This document shows, one piece after another, positions 6,649-16,013 of a stretch of DNA of 64,000 bases. The stretch covers positions 186,001 to 250,000 of the forward strand of contig NZ_JBHULT010000010.1 of NCBI RefSeq assembly GCF_042684505.1. Reading direction: 5' to 3'. The first letter of the stretch is position 1. Each line of letters begins with the position of its first letter. This DNA is from Salinimicrobium flavum (GTDB taxonomy: Bacteria; Bacteroidota; Bacteroidia; Flavobacteriales; Flavobacteriaceae). The notes beneath the pieces are model-generated. The model did no database searches, was not told where the DNA came from, and saw only the letters and a program-made list of their open reading frames with translations. The translations under genes were made by a program, and so were the position numbers.

Positions 6649-8637
6649 ATGGGTAAAAAGCTGAACAAAGCATTACAACAAATTTTGTCCCCCGAGAACC
6701 GGCTTGATATCAGGAATATCAAGTACCTGCCCCGGTGGGCAATACTGGGCATAGATATCTCTATAATAATTATTGCCGATCTTCTTACCATCATTGCCTT
6801 AAGGGATCTCACTGTCAATTTCTATGAATACCTGAGTGTTCCCCAGCGTATGTTGCTGGTCATTACGGTCAATACCCTGTTCTTTTTTATTTTCAGGACT
6901 TATGCAGGTTTGATAAGACATTCCTCTTATGTTGACGCTCTTAAGATCATGCTGGCCTGTTTCAGTACTTTTCTCACCCTGCTGTTCATAAATTACGCAA
7001 CCTTTCTTTTGATTGGGGAAAAGATTTACCTGGTAGCTGGTCTTATCTTTTACTTCCTGATCTCTTTTTCTTTACTTTTCCTGTTCCGTTTAACAGTTAA
7101 ACAGGTATATGAATACTTTAAAAGGACCCAAAGGAATCAAAACCTGCAAAAGGCGGTGATCTTTGGGGCCGATGAAAATGCCATTTCTATTGCAGGTGCT
7201 CTTGAGATTGAACATCCCAAAAGGTTCGATATCAGAGGTTTTATAACCAATGACAGCACCAGAAGGAATATCAGGATCATGAATAAACCTGTGATCTACA
7301 ACGGACTCAAAATAAGTCAGGAAGCAAAGGCTCTGGGAGCTACAGCTCTTATTCTTTCAGAGAATACCCTCACTGCCGAAGAAAAATTTGCGGTGGTGGA
7401 AGATTGCCTCGAAAACGACATCCAGGTTTTTAATGCACCTATCGTTTCTTCATATGAAGATGAAAAAACCGTTTCCCATAAGGTGAAATCCCTGCAGATC
7501 GAAGATCTTCTTGACCGGGAACCTATCTTGCTCAACAAGGAGAATAAAAGGGAGCAGTTAACAGGGAAAACTATCCTGGTAACCGGCGGTGCAGGATCCA
7601 TAGGAAGCGAAATAGTAAGACAGGTAGCAGAATATCAGCCTAAAAGTCTGCTTATTCTGGATCAGGCTGAAACCCCCTTACATAACCTGCAACTCGAGAT
7701 GCGTGCGAAATTCCCTGACCTTAATTTTAAATGTATCATCTGTGACGTGGGTAATCGGGCACGATTAGAGTTACTGCTTAAAAGAAGAGCTATAGATGTG
7801 ATCTACCATGCCGCTGCATATAAACATGTGCCTCTTATGGAGGAGAACCCACACGAAGCTGTTTTTGTGAACATACAGGGTACCAAGAACCTCGCAGACC
7901 TTGCTGTAGAATATAAGGTAGGGCATTTTGTGATGGTATCTACAGATAAAGCGGTGAACCCTACAAATGTAATGGGAGCTTCCAAAAGGGCTGCCGAAAT
8001 GTACGTGCAATCCCTCTATCACAACTCCGGTGAACTCGAAGAAGGGAACAAGACCAGATTCATCACCACCCGTTTCGGAAATGTACTGGGATCTAACGGT
8101 TCTGTAGTTCCATTGTTCAGAAAACAGATTGAAAAAGGAGGTCCGGTGACCATCACCCATCCCGATATCATAAGATACTTTATGACCATTCCTGAAGCAT
8201 GCCAGCTTGTGTTGGAAGCCGGAGCAATGGGGAAAGGAGGGGAGATCTTTATTTTTGATATGGGAGAGCCTGTAAAGATCATGGATCTCGCGATCAAAAT
8301 GATCAAACTGGCAGGATATATCCCCGACAAACAAATAGGAATAAAGATCACCGGCTTAAGGCCCGGCGAAAAACTTTTTGAGGAATTGTTGAGCGATAAG
8401 AGTAAAACCCTGCCTACCCATCATAAGAAGATCATGATAGTTCAGGATCAACCGGGAAATTATGAGGAGATCAATACCTCTATTGAAACTATAATAAAAT
8501 CGGCCACAAAACTTAAAAGTGACAAAGTTGTGGCAAAGCTTAAGCTGCTGGTTCCCGAATTTAAAAGTAATAACTCCTCCTTTTCTCTATTGGATAAGGA
8601 ACCTGAACCCGAAAATCAACAGAAAAAGATCAGTTAA
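6649..8637 (+). CDS. pglF: Membrane UDP-sugar 4,6-dehydratase, PglF/CapD family
   Basis: The 662-residue protein has four hydrophobic segments in residues about 30-150, a CoA-binding-like Rossmann fold (residues about 170-290, KAVIFGADENAISIAGAL) and a C-terminal short-chain dehydrogenase domain. NAD binding is at VTGGAGSIGSEIVRQ. The catalytic region is VSTDKAVNPTNVMGASKRAA: Thr-Asp-Lys, and Met in place of the usual Tyr of the YxxxK motif, as in PglF and other long-form dehydratases. It converts UDP-GlcNAc to the 4-keto-6-deoxy sugar, the first step of the pathway completed by the preceding genes. The domain order and length are normal for the family. Confidence 0.92.
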   Translation: MGKKLNKALQQILSPENRLDIRNIKYLPRWAILGIDISIIIIADLLTIIALRDLTVNFYEYLSVPQRMLLVITVNTLFFFIFRTYAGLIRHSSYVDALKIMLACFSTFLTLLFINYATFLLIGEKIYLVAGLIFYFLISFSLLFLFRLTVKQVYEYFKRTQRNQNLQKAVIFGADENAISIAGALEIEHPKRFDIRGFITNDSTRRNIRIMNKPVIYNGLKISQEAKALGATALILSENTLTAEEKFAVVEDCLENDIQVFNAPIVSSYEDEKTVSHKVKSLQIEDLLDREPILLNKENKREQLTGKTILVTGGAGSIGSEIVRQVAEYQPKSLLILDQAETPLHNLQLEMRAKFPDLNFKCIICDVGNRARLELLLKRRAIDVIYHAAAYKHVPLMEENPHEAVFVNIQGTKNLADLAVEYKVGHFVMVSTDKAVNPTNVMGASKRAAEMYVQSLYHNSGELEEGNKTRFITTRFGNVLGSNGSVVPLFRKQIEKGGPVTITHPDIIRYFMTIPEACQLVLEAGAMGKGGEIFIFDMGEPVKIMDLAIKMIKLAGYIPDKQIGIKITGLRPGEKLFEELLSDKSKTLPTHHKKIMIVQDQPGNYEEINTSIETIIKSATKLKSDKVVAKLKLLVPEFKSNNSSFSLLDKEPEPENQQKKIS

Positions 8638-8686
8638 ATTTTTTAGAAGGAAAAATAGTATTTCTTTCTGCCTCCTAAAATATCTT

Positions 8687-9448
8687 ATGAAAAGAATCCT
8701 ATTTATTTTTATATCCCTCATAACCCTGGCAAGTTGTTCCACCAGAAAAGAGATCGTTTATTTTCAGGATATTGAAAAGTTGCAAAACATGCAGCAACCT
8801 GAAAATTTTGAACCCAGGATCGAAGAGAATGACGTATTAAGCATCAACGTATCCTCCCTGAATGAAGACCTTGTGGAACCTTTCAGAATGGATCTTGGAA
8901 GTCAGCAGAATAGCGGAGGAGGTGGAAGTAACAGCGCTGCCCTTAACGGTTACCTTGTAGATGCAGAAGGGAATATCAAATTTCCGGTACTTGGAGTTGT
9001 AAATGTATTGGGAAAAACACGGGGAGAAGTAGAAGAGATGTTGACGACTGAAATAAAAGAGTATGTAACTGATGCGGTGGTAAGGGTTCGGATCGTGAAT
9101 TTCAAGGTCACCGTATTGGGGGAGACCGGGAGTAGTGTTATTGAAGTTCCAGATGAAAGGATCTCTATCCCTCAATTAATTGCAATGTCAGGGGATATAA
9201 ACTACGACGGGAAAAGAAATAATATTCTCGTCATTCGGAATAACGATGGAAAAATGGAGTATGGCCGGGTGGATCTTACTAATGCGAAGGTTTTTCAAAA
9301 CCCGTATTTCTACCTCAAACAAAATGATATAGTTTACGTTGAACCTACCTACAGAAAGGTTAAATCTGCCGGGTTCATTACCAGCTGGCAAGGATTGGTT
9401 TCTATTTTGACCACCGCCTTTAGTTTATTTATACTGTTTAGCCGATAA
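8687..9448 (+). CDS. Polysaccharide export lipoprotein, Wza-like
   Basis: Starting at ATG 8687, the product (253 residues) begins MKRILFIFISLITLASCST, a lipoprotein signal with lipobox Cys17. A polysaccharide biosynthesis/export domain follows (IEENDVLSINVSS, then GYLVDAEGNIKFPVLGVVNV) and an SLBB-like segment (FKVTVLGETGSSVIEVPDERISI). A C-terminal hydrophobic stretch, LVSILTTAFSLFILFS, resembles the membrane-spanning helix of Wza. It forms the outer-membrane channel for polymer export with the Wzc-type kinase encoded 5 bases downstream. The open frame extends upstream to 8519 inside the pglF-like gene, but the signal peptide fixes the start. Confidence 0.9.
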   Translation: MKRILFIFISLITLASCSTRKEIVYFQDIEKLQNMQQPENFEPRIEENDVLSINVSSLNEDLVEPFRMDLGSQQNSGGGGSNSAALNGYLVDAEGNIKFPVLGVVNVLGKTRGEVEEMLTTEIKEYVTDAVVRVRIVNFKVTVLGETGSSVIEVPDERISIPQLIAMSGDINYDGKRNNILVIRNNDGKMEYGRVDLTNAKVFQNPYFYLKQNDIVYVEPTYRKVKSAGFITSWQGLVSILTTAFSLFILFSR

Positions 9449-9453
9449 GATTT

Positions 9454-11850
9454 ATGGAAGAACTGGAAGAGTTTTCTGAAAAAGAAGAATCAAATTTTGA
9501 CCTGAAGGCAGAGATCTATAAATATCTCACGCATTGGAAATGGATCGTTCTGGGATGTCTTGTGGGGCTAATCTTAGCCTGGTTGTATAATCGTTACACC
9601 ATTCCGAATTATCCTACAGAAGCCTCCATGATGATCCTATCTGATGCTGAAAACGGAGTGGTAGGGGCCCTTCCTTCAGGAGGAGCTTCCCTCCTCGCCA
9701 TAGGAAATAATTCCCTTGATAACCAGATCGAGACCTTACGGTCCAAACGGCTGGTGGAAAATGTTGTGGATACATTGGATCTTAATATCTCCTATTTTGT
9801 TGAAGGGAATGTGATCGCAGTAGAAGCTTATAAAAATACGCCTATCACTATTAAATTTCTTTCCTCTCCCGAAGAGGTCCATAGTAATTATTTAAACCTG
9901 AACGTAATTCCCGAATCACCTTCTACTTACCGACTAATGGATGAAAGCAGAGGATATTCCAGGGTGCATAATTTTGGGGATCCTGTGAATTTAGGAGGAT
10001 TGGATTTTATCATTTCCCTGACCGGGGATAGTTCCAGATCTACGAATACTGTAAATGTTAGGGTTGTTCCCCTGAGAGAGGCAGCCAATGACTATATAGC
10101 CAGAATGGCGATCACTCCCAAAGGTAAAGCCCAGGATATACTTTCCCTCTCAATTACCGGAGAAGTGCCCGAAAAATCCCAGGACTTTCTGAATACTCTT
10201 ATGTTCCATTTTAATGCGGATGGTGTTGCCGATAAACGGCAGGTAGCTGAAAATACGGCAGATTTCATCCAGGAAAGACTGATCCTGATCTCAGAAGAAC
10301 TCGATTCTGTGGAGGGAGGAATAGCCGATTTTAAACGGGAAAACCGGATCATGGATGTTGGGAGTAGCGCAGGACAATATATGTCTAAATCTTCTATGGC
10401 TGAGCAACAGATCTTTGAATTGGAAACCCAGTTAATGATCCTTGAATCTGTAGAAGATGCTCTGACCTCCTCTGAACCTTACAATTTGCTACCCGCCAAT
10501 ATGGGAATAGAAGAAGGAAGTATTTCAGGTCTTATTAGCAGTTACAACACCCTGGTTCTGGAACGAAACGCATACTTGAAAACAGGGACCACAAAGAACC
10601 CGGTAGTTGAAACCCTTACAGATCAATTGGATTCCCTCAGGGAAAATTTGCTGGATAATATAAGCAGCACCAGGCGGTCAATAAACATTCAGCTAAGGGA
10701 ACTAAATCAACTGGACCGGCAGGCTGAAGGTCAGTTCAGTACCTTTCCGGGCTTGGAAAAAGGGATAAGGAGTATCGAACGGCAGCAGCAGATAAAAGAA
10801 CAGTTATACCTGTTCTTGCTTCAAAGAAGGGAAGAATCGGCTATTTCCTTTGCGGCAACCTCCCCGGTAGCCAAAGTAATTGATCCTGCATTTACCTATA
10901 ATCAGCCGGTGGATCCTAAACCCTGGGTTGTTCTTGCAGGTGGAGGCGTGATTGGCCTTTTAATCCCGCTTTTGGTAATTTTTAGCATTAACTTTTTGGA
11001 TACCAAGGTACATCACAAGGGGGATCTGCAAACCCTTACCAAAAATATACCGTTCCTTGGGGAAATACCCAGAGTGGCAGGAGAGGATTCAGAAGTGATA
11101 CAGGTGAATGATCGTTCGCCGTTAGCCGAATCATTCCGAATTTTGAGAACCAACCTTGCCTATCTCGTCCAGTCCCGTAACCGGGAAAAAGCTGAAGTTA
11201 TTTTTGTCACCTCCACCATTAAAGGGGAGGGTAAAACCTTCATATCCTTTAACCTCGCCCGCACCCTGGCCAGTACAGGAAAAAGGGTTCTTTTGATAGG
11301 CGCTGACGTAAGAAACCCAAAACTCCATAAATTCTCAGATCAACCCCTGGAAACCAAAGGACTTTCAGATTATCTGTATGATCATGAAATACAGTCAGAG
11401 AATATTATTAATCCTTCCCTCCAGGATAATATCCCGGTAGATATGATCTTTTCAGGAGCGATTCCTCCCAATCCTGCAGAACTGCTCATGAATGACCGTA
11501 TGAAGGTTTTACTGAAGGATCTGGAAAAGAATTATGAGTTCATTATAGTTGATACTGCTCCAACTATGATCGTAACAGATACCTTATTGATCAGTCCGTT
11601 GGCAGATACTACTATCTACGTGACAAGGGCAGGATATACTGAAAAGAAACTTCTGGATTTCCCAAAAGACCTCAAGCAACAGGGAAAATTAAAAGGTCTT
11701 GCGATCGTACTGAATGATGTGGATTATTCCAAGTTTTCCTATGGTGCAAAATATGGATATTCCTATGGTTATGGCTATGGGTATGGTGTAGACGAAGAAA
11801 AAGGTTTAACAGCTTTTTTCAGGAAAAGGTTCAGGAAAAAGCAGGTGTAA
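9454..11850 (+). CDS. wzc: Wzc-type polysaccharide co-polymerase with BY-kinase domain
   Basis: A 798-residue bacterial tyrosine kinase. The N-terminal Wzz domain has a transmembrane helix at residues about 31-50; long coiled-coil segments fill the periplasmic part; a second helix lies near residues 490-515 (VVLAGGGVIGLLIPLLVIFS). The cytoplasmic kinase has the Walker A motif TSTIKGEGKT (about 586-595), the A' motif VLLIGADVRNP and Walker B FIIVDTAP. The tail carries a cluster of seven tyrosines around residues 763-779 as autophosphorylation sites. It controls chain length and export with the Wza-like protein. Its last 20 bases overlap the convergent phosphatase gene. Confidence 0.93.
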   Translation: MEELEEFSEKEESNFDLKAEIYKYLTHWKWIVLGCLVGLILAWLYNRYTIPNYPTEASMMILSDAENGVVGALPSGGASLLAIGNNSLDNQIETLRSKRLVENVVDTLDLNISYFVEGNVIAVEAYKNTPITIKFLSSPEEVHSNYLNLNVIPESPSTYRLMDESRGYSRVHNFGDPVNLGGLDFIISLTGDSSRSTNTVNVRVVPLREAANDYIARMAITPKGKAQDILSLSITGEVPEKSQDFLNTLMFHFNADGVADKRQVAENTADFIQERLILISEELDSVEGGIADFKRENRIMDVGSSAGQYMSKSSMAEQQIFELETQLMILESVEDALTSSEPYNLLPANMGIEEGSISGLISSYNTLVLERNAYLKTGTTKNPVVETLTDQLDSLRENLLDNISSTRRSINIQLRELNQLDRQAEGQFSTFPGLEKGIRSIERQQQIKEQLYLFLLQRREESAISFAATSPVAKVIDPAFTYNQPVDPKPWVVLAGGGVIGLLIPLLVIFSINFLDTKVHHKGDLQTLTKNIPFLGEIPRVAGEDSEVIQVNDRSPLAESFRILRTNLAYLVQSRNREKAEVIFVTSTIKGEGKTFISFNLARTLASTGKRVLLIGADVRNPKLHKFSDQPLETKGLSDYLYDHEIQSENIINPSLQDNIPVDMIFSGAIPPNPAELLMNDRMKVLLKDLEKNYEFIIVDTAPTMIVTDTLLISPLADTTIYVTRAGYTEKKLLDFPKDLKQQGKLKGLAIVLNDVDYSKFSYGAKYGYSYGYGYGYGVDEEKGLTAFFRKRFRKKQV

Positions 11851-12586
11851 ATAGTTCTTTGGTTCTCTCAATAACCGGAATCACCTGTTCTATCCTCTTT
11901 TTTGGTAGCCGGGCATTTGCAAGTTTTTCCAGATGTCTTTCCTGATGGGTGTCGGTGCCAATAAGGTCGATCATCCCTTTGTCGAGAAGAGCGAAAGCGG
12001 CTTTCTGTATATTGGAACCGTAATGCCCTATTAAGCTTAAGATATTCAGTTGAAAAAGGCACCCCCTGCGTTTCAGATCCTCATATCTTTCCAGATTTTT
12101 TGAGTGTAAGTACGCGTATCTTTCAGGATGCGCCAAAACCGGCTTATATTGTTTTGTTTGTAAGGTAAAAAGGATCTCATTCAAATTTATTGGGGCCTGG
12201 AAATAGGACATCTCTACCAGTACGTAGTTTTGATGTAAACATAAAAGAGGTTCCTGTTCCAATAGTTCCATAAAGGAATGATCCATCATGTACTCAGCGG
12301 CTGCTTTTACCTGTACATCTGAGATACCTGATCCTTCCAGTGCTATTCTTAACTTATCAAGTGCTGCATTTATAGTAAAAGGGGTATTGGGATAATAATC
12401 ATTCATAATATGAGGGGTGGCGACAAAGTTACTTACCCCCATTTCCTTAAATTTATGGATCAAATTCAGGGAATCTTCAACTTCGGCTGCACCGTCATCG
12501 ATTCCCGGTAAAATATGGTTGTGTATATCGATAAACCCTTCCAGCTGATCTTTTAAATAAAACTTCTTCTTGAAAATTGAAAGCAT
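11831..12586 (-). CDS. PHP-family protein-tyrosine phosphatase, CpsB/YwqE type
   Basis: The 251-residue protein shows the metal-binding signature FIDIHNHILPGIDDGA near the N-terminus, FVATPHIMNDYYPN, LAHPERYAYL and, near the end, LIGTDTHQERHLEKLANA. These are the manganese-dependent CpsB/YwqE phosphatases that dephosphorylate BY-kinases of the Wzc/CapB type. The gene runs against the kinase gene and overlaps its last 20 bases, so the cognate pair is convergent rather than in one operon. Loss of balance between the two would change polymer length and export. Confidence 0.9.
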   Translation of the reverse strand: MLSIFKKKFYLKDQLEGFIDIHNHILPGIDDGAAEVEDSLNLIHKFKEMGVSNFVATPHIMNDYYPNTPFTINAALDKLRIALEGSGISDVQVKAAAEYMMDHSFMELLEQEPLLCLHQNYVLVEMSYFQAPINLNEILFTLQTKQYKPVLAHPERYAYLHSKNLERYEDLKRRGCLFQLNILSLIGHYGSNIQKAAFALLDKGMIDLIGTDTHQERHLEKLANARLPKKRIEQVIPVIERTKELFTPAFS

Positions 12587-12633
12587 ATACTCTTTTTAGG
12601 AATTATAAAATTACAGTTTTTATTCCTACTGCG

Positions 12634-12663
12634 TTTGGATTACAAATAACTATGTTATTTTTA
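12634..12663 (+). promoter_or_regulatory. Near-consensus Bacteroidota promoter for the Wzi-like gene
   Basis: TTTG (12634-12637), an 18-base spacer and TATTTTTA (12656-12663) match TTTG-N18/19-TAnnTTTG except for the last base. The predicted start of transcription near 12670 leaves a leader of about 18 bases before the ATG at 12688. Confidence 0.5.
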
Positions 12664-12687
12664 CTTCATGAATTTTAAAGTAAATCG

Positions 12688-14037
12688 ATGATCAAACGAT
12701 TACCCCTCCTGCTTTTCTTCTTTTTCCCCAAACTTCAGGCTCAATATTTTGACTATTCTGCTTCTGCTGTGCTGCAGGGGATCTATTCTTCTGAAGAATA
12801 TTCCCCCTTCTGGATGCACACCAATCAGCGGGGACGAATTGATGAACTAACCACCATGGCCGGTTGGGTAAACCTTTCCGGGGCCTATATTATCACGGAA
12901 GATGCTTCTATAAAAATGGGAATTGGAGCACTTTACCGGGACGGATTCTCTGACGAGATCCAACTCGATGAATACTACCTGAGTTTTGAGAATCGATGGC
13001 TTCATGTATTTGCCGGAAGAAAACAAAGACCTGAACTTTATAAAGGTCTAAGTGCCACTAATGAAAATATTCTCTGGTCTTTGAACGCCCGCCCTTTGTC
13101 CGGAGTCGGGATCAATATCCCCGAGCCGGTCTTTTTCTGGCCCGAAGCCGGCCTCGGATTTAAAGCCACCTGGGAAGAATTTGTGACAGATGAAGAAAGA
13201 TATGTTGAAAATACCCGGATACATCATAAGAGTTTTCACCTTGTGTTCAATAAGATCAGGAATATTCAGCTAACCTTTGGGGTGCAGCATTTCGTGCAAT
13301 GGGGAGGAACCTCTCCTGAATATGGAGACTTGCCATCCGGCTTTGATGATTACCTCAGAGTAGTCACCGGAAGCGGAATAGGAGGGGAGGCCGACGGTTC
13401 TATCGGGGAACAGGAGATCAACGGACTGGGGAACCACCTGGGAAGTTATGAGATCTATTTGAATACCTCTGTTTCAGGATATGATGTTGAATTGATCTAT
13501 AATACTTTATTTGAAGATAAGTCGGGAATGATGCTCAGAAATACCCCTGATGGCCGCTATGGAATCTACGTTGAAGATCAACGTCAGGGAGGATGGCTGG
13601 ATGCGGTTATGTATGAATATTATTATACCCGTAATCAAAGTAAGAATACACCCACTTCAGACGGAAAGGATAATTACTTCAACAATAATCTTTACAGGTC
13701 CGGTTGGACCTATGAAAACAGGATCTTAGGATTGCCGTTCATCCTTCTCGATGAGGATAGATTTCGCGTTAGCCATAATAATATCGTAGCCCATCACCTG
13801 GGATTGACCGGTACGGCCTTTCAAAACTATCCCTATAAACTGCTTACAAGTTACCGGCTAAATTACGGAGCCAAAGCAGGGACCAGTACTCCTTCAGAAA
13901 AGATCTGGTCTTCCTACCTTGATGTGCAGGTCTGGCAACAGCTGGTAGATATCAATATACAGGTGGGAGCAGATGTTAGTTCAGAAACAGCATCTAATCT
14001 GGGAGCAGGAATACGATTATCCAAAAATTTCTTCTGA
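12688..14037 (+). CDS. Capsule assembly Wzi-family outer membrane protein
   Basis: The 449-residue product starts with a signal peptide ending near FPKLQAQ and continues with strand-rich sequence typical of an outer membrane beta-barrel, ending in the phenylalanine-rich LSKNFF. Features such as YSPFWMHTNQRGRI, FAGRKQRPELYKGLSATNENILWS and NKIRNIQLTFGVQHFVQWGG match the Wzi-type capsule assembly family common in Bacteroidota. Wzi helps attach capsule to the cell surface. It has its own promoter and is transcribed away from the phosphatase gene. Its position directly after the Wza/Wzc genes supports the call. Confidence 0.8.
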   Translation: MIKRLPLLLFFFFPKLQAQYFDYSASAVLQGIYSSEEYSPFWMHTNQRGRIDELTTMAGWVNLSGAYIITEDASIKMGIGALYRDGFSDEIQLDEYYLSFENRWLHVFAGRKQRPELYKGLSATNENILWSLNARPLSGVGINIPEPVFFWPEAGLGFKATWEEFVTDEERYVENTRIHHKSFHLVFNKIRNIQLTFGVQHFVQWGGTSPEYGDLPSGFDDYLRVVTGSGIGGEADGSIGEQEINGLGNHLGSYEIYLNTSVSGYDVELIYNTLFEDKSGMMLRNTPDGRYGIYVEDQRQGGWLDAVMYEYYYTRNQSKNTPTSDGKDNYFNNNLYRSGWTYENRILGLPFILLDEDRFRVSHNNIVAHHLGLTGTAFQNYPYKLLTSYRLNYGAKAGTSTPSEKIWSSYLDVQVWQQLVDINIQVGADVSSETASNLGAGIRLSKNFF

Positions 14038-14038
14038 T

Positions 14039-15685
14039 CTATTCGTCTTTAAAAAGAATGGTGTAGCTTAAATAAATACCCGCCACAGCGGCTAGCAGAA
14101 AGAACAGGATTGCTAACCCGGGATACCCAAAAATGCTGAAAGTGGACGGGACGCTCATCAGCATGGAGGCGCCAATGATCATGGAGGCAATTATCAATCC
14201 CAGTGTTATTCGGTTAGCTACTTTCTGAAAACCATCGGTCAGTCGTTTTTCATCAATGGCATCCACATGGAAGGTCAGGTCATTGTTGGCTAGTCTTTCA
14301 GTGATCTTATTGATCCTTTCCGGAAGGTGTTCGGCAAGTTTTTTAGATTCCAGCAGGATACTGAACAATTCTTCTGGAGCAAGCTCCTTCCTCATCTTGC
14401 TCTGCATCAGTTTTGTCATATGCACCCTTACGGCCTCTCTCAGGTCATATTCGGGTGCCAAAAAAGCAATTATCTGGTCCATGTTCAGAAGGATCTTTCC
14501 GAGGATATTGACATCTACAGGAAGATGAATGCCGTTAATTGCTGCACTTCTGTTCATCTGGATGAGCAGTTTACCGGTTTGCATATCCTGGGCCGTACTG
14601 TTACGGCTGTCTTCCACCATAATCGAAATATGCCTTCGGAATTCCTTTATATTGGCTTTTTCGGTATGCTCACTCATATCCAGTAAAATATTGGCTATTT
14701 CTTCTCCATCATTCTTACTGAGGTTCAGTAAAAGTCGCAGCAGGTATTCCTGCATTTGCTTTGAGAATTTGGCAACCATCCCAAGGTCCATAAGAGCTAT
14801 CTGGTCATTTTCCAAAAGATGGATGTTGCCCGGATGAGGATCTGCATGGACAAAACCATCTGAAACGATCTGTTTGAGATACGCCTCAATGAGTTCGTCT
14901 ACCAGGGGAGTATAATCTTCCTCGGTCTTTCGTAAAGGGGATACACTGGTGATCTTTTTACCTTTTACATACTCCATGGTAAGAACGCGGGAGGTAGTAT
15001 AATCAGGAATGGGTTGCGGAACAATAAGCTTGCGGTAGGTTTTGAGATTTGTGCCGAGGGTGACAAGATTGTTCGCTTCCCGCAAATAATCCAACTCCTG
15101 TAGCATGATCCTTCTCAGTTCTCCCAGAACATCATCAAAAGCATACTGTTTCCCTACTTCGGTATGTTTTACCGCAAGAGCGGCCATTTCTTCAAGCGTA
15201 TTAAGGTCATCGAGAAATTTTTTCCGAATTCCCGGCCGCTGTACCTTCACCGCCACTTTTTTACCCGACCTAAGTTCTGCCAAATGTACCTGCCCTATGG
15301 AAGCACTTGCAAGGGGTTCCTCTTCAAAGGTATTGAAGGCTTTGGAAATTTTTGTCCCAATCTCGGTCTCCACGATCTCCTGAACTTCATTATAGGGAAT
15401 AATTGGCAGGTCATCCTGCAGGCTGGCCAGGGCCTCCAGATATCTGTCGGGTAGGAGATCAGGGCGTGTTGAAAGTAATTGGCCCAGTTTGATATAGGTG
15501 GGCCCCATTTGTTTGAGGTCTTCCACCAGTTCCTCGGGCGATTGTTCATAATCTGAAAAACTGCGGGCAGTTTCTTCCTCCATCGCATTAGAAGCAGTCT
15601 GGTTCAACAGGTCACTGTTCCAGTACTTCAACATGAAACTTAAAAATTTCTGATAGCGTTGCAGATTTTCGGGAAGTATAGACAT
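14039..15685 (-). CDS. ABC1/AarF/UbiB-type atypical protein kinase-like protein
   Basis: A 548-residue protein with the UbiB hallmarks: the KxGQ motif in GPTYIKLGQLLSTRPDLLP (about residue 70), the alanine-rich loop ASASIGQVHLAEL, the VAIK-like lysine in KVAVKVQRPG, HADPHPGNI and DLGMVAKF (metal-binding DFG-like). Two transmembrane helices close the protein (LGLIIASMIIGASMLM and GLAILFFLLAAVAGIYLSYTI). Members support ubiquinone or menaquinone biosynthesis or lipid handling by an ATPase activity; the exact substrate is unknown. It converges on the Wzi-like gene with one base between the stops, and is unlikely to be part of capsule synthesis. Confidence 0.88.
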   Translation of the reverse strand: MSILPENLQRYQKFLSFMLKYWNSDLLNQTASNAMEEETARSFSDYEQSPEELVEDLKQMGPTYIKLGQLLSTRPDLLPDRYLEALASLQDDLPIIPYNEVQEIVETEIGTKISKAFNTFEEEPLASASIGQVHLAELRSGKKVAVKVQRPGIRKKFLDDLNTLEEMAALAVKHTEVGKQYAFDDVLGELRRIMLQELDYLREANNLVTLGTNLKTYRKLIVPQPIPDYTTSRVLTMEYVKGKKITSVSPLRKTEEDYTPLVDELIEAYLKQIVSDGFVHADPHPGNIHLLENDQIALMDLGMVAKFSKQMQEYLLRLLLNLSKNDGEEIANILLDMSEHTEKANIKEFRRHISIMVEDSRNSTAQDMQTGKLLIQMNRSAAINGIHLPVDVNILGKILLNMDQIIAFLAPEYDLREAVRVHMTKLMQSKMRKELAPEELFSILLESKKLAEHLPERINKITERLANNDLTFHVDAIDEKRLTDGFQKVANRITLGLIIASMIIGASMLMSVPSTFSIFGYPGLAILFFLLAAVAGIYLSYTILFKDE

Positions 15686-16013
15686 AGAGGAATAGCTGTT
15701 TTGTGATGTAATTCCTACCGAAGATAATTAATTCGCGCTTATCCTTTAAGACAATGCCGGTAGAATAAAGAATAATTTAGGGATTTCTGTTAAAGGAGGC
15801 ATAAGAATTAGCGGGAGATTTTTTGGCTTCCCAGGAGTTTGTTGACGTCATTACCGAAAGAGAATGCAGGGATCTTTAAAAAGCATGCAGGTCAATGTCA
15901 TTTCCTGAGAAGAAATTTCTTCCTACCGAAGATTATCTCCCTTCAGTTGGATATCCTGTGTTGATTAAATGCCTGTAGGGATAGAAGAGATCCCTGATTT
16001 GCAGAAATTAATA
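15686..16013. other. Intergenic region, little structure
   Basis: These 328 bases lie between the UbiB-like gene start and the histidine kinase stop. The phrase CCTACCGAAGAT occurs twice (about 15713 and 15922), and AGGGAT/ATCCCT form a short inverted repeat around 15977-15995. No open frame, RNA gene or convincing promoter is seen; the UbiB promoter must lie in its right-hand start. Confidence 0.4.

Noticed and set aside
8519..8686. Upstream extension of the Wza-like frame into the pglF-like gene
   Set aside because: The extension lies in an alternative frame of the pglF-like 3' end; the lipoprotein signal peptide begins at ATG 8687.
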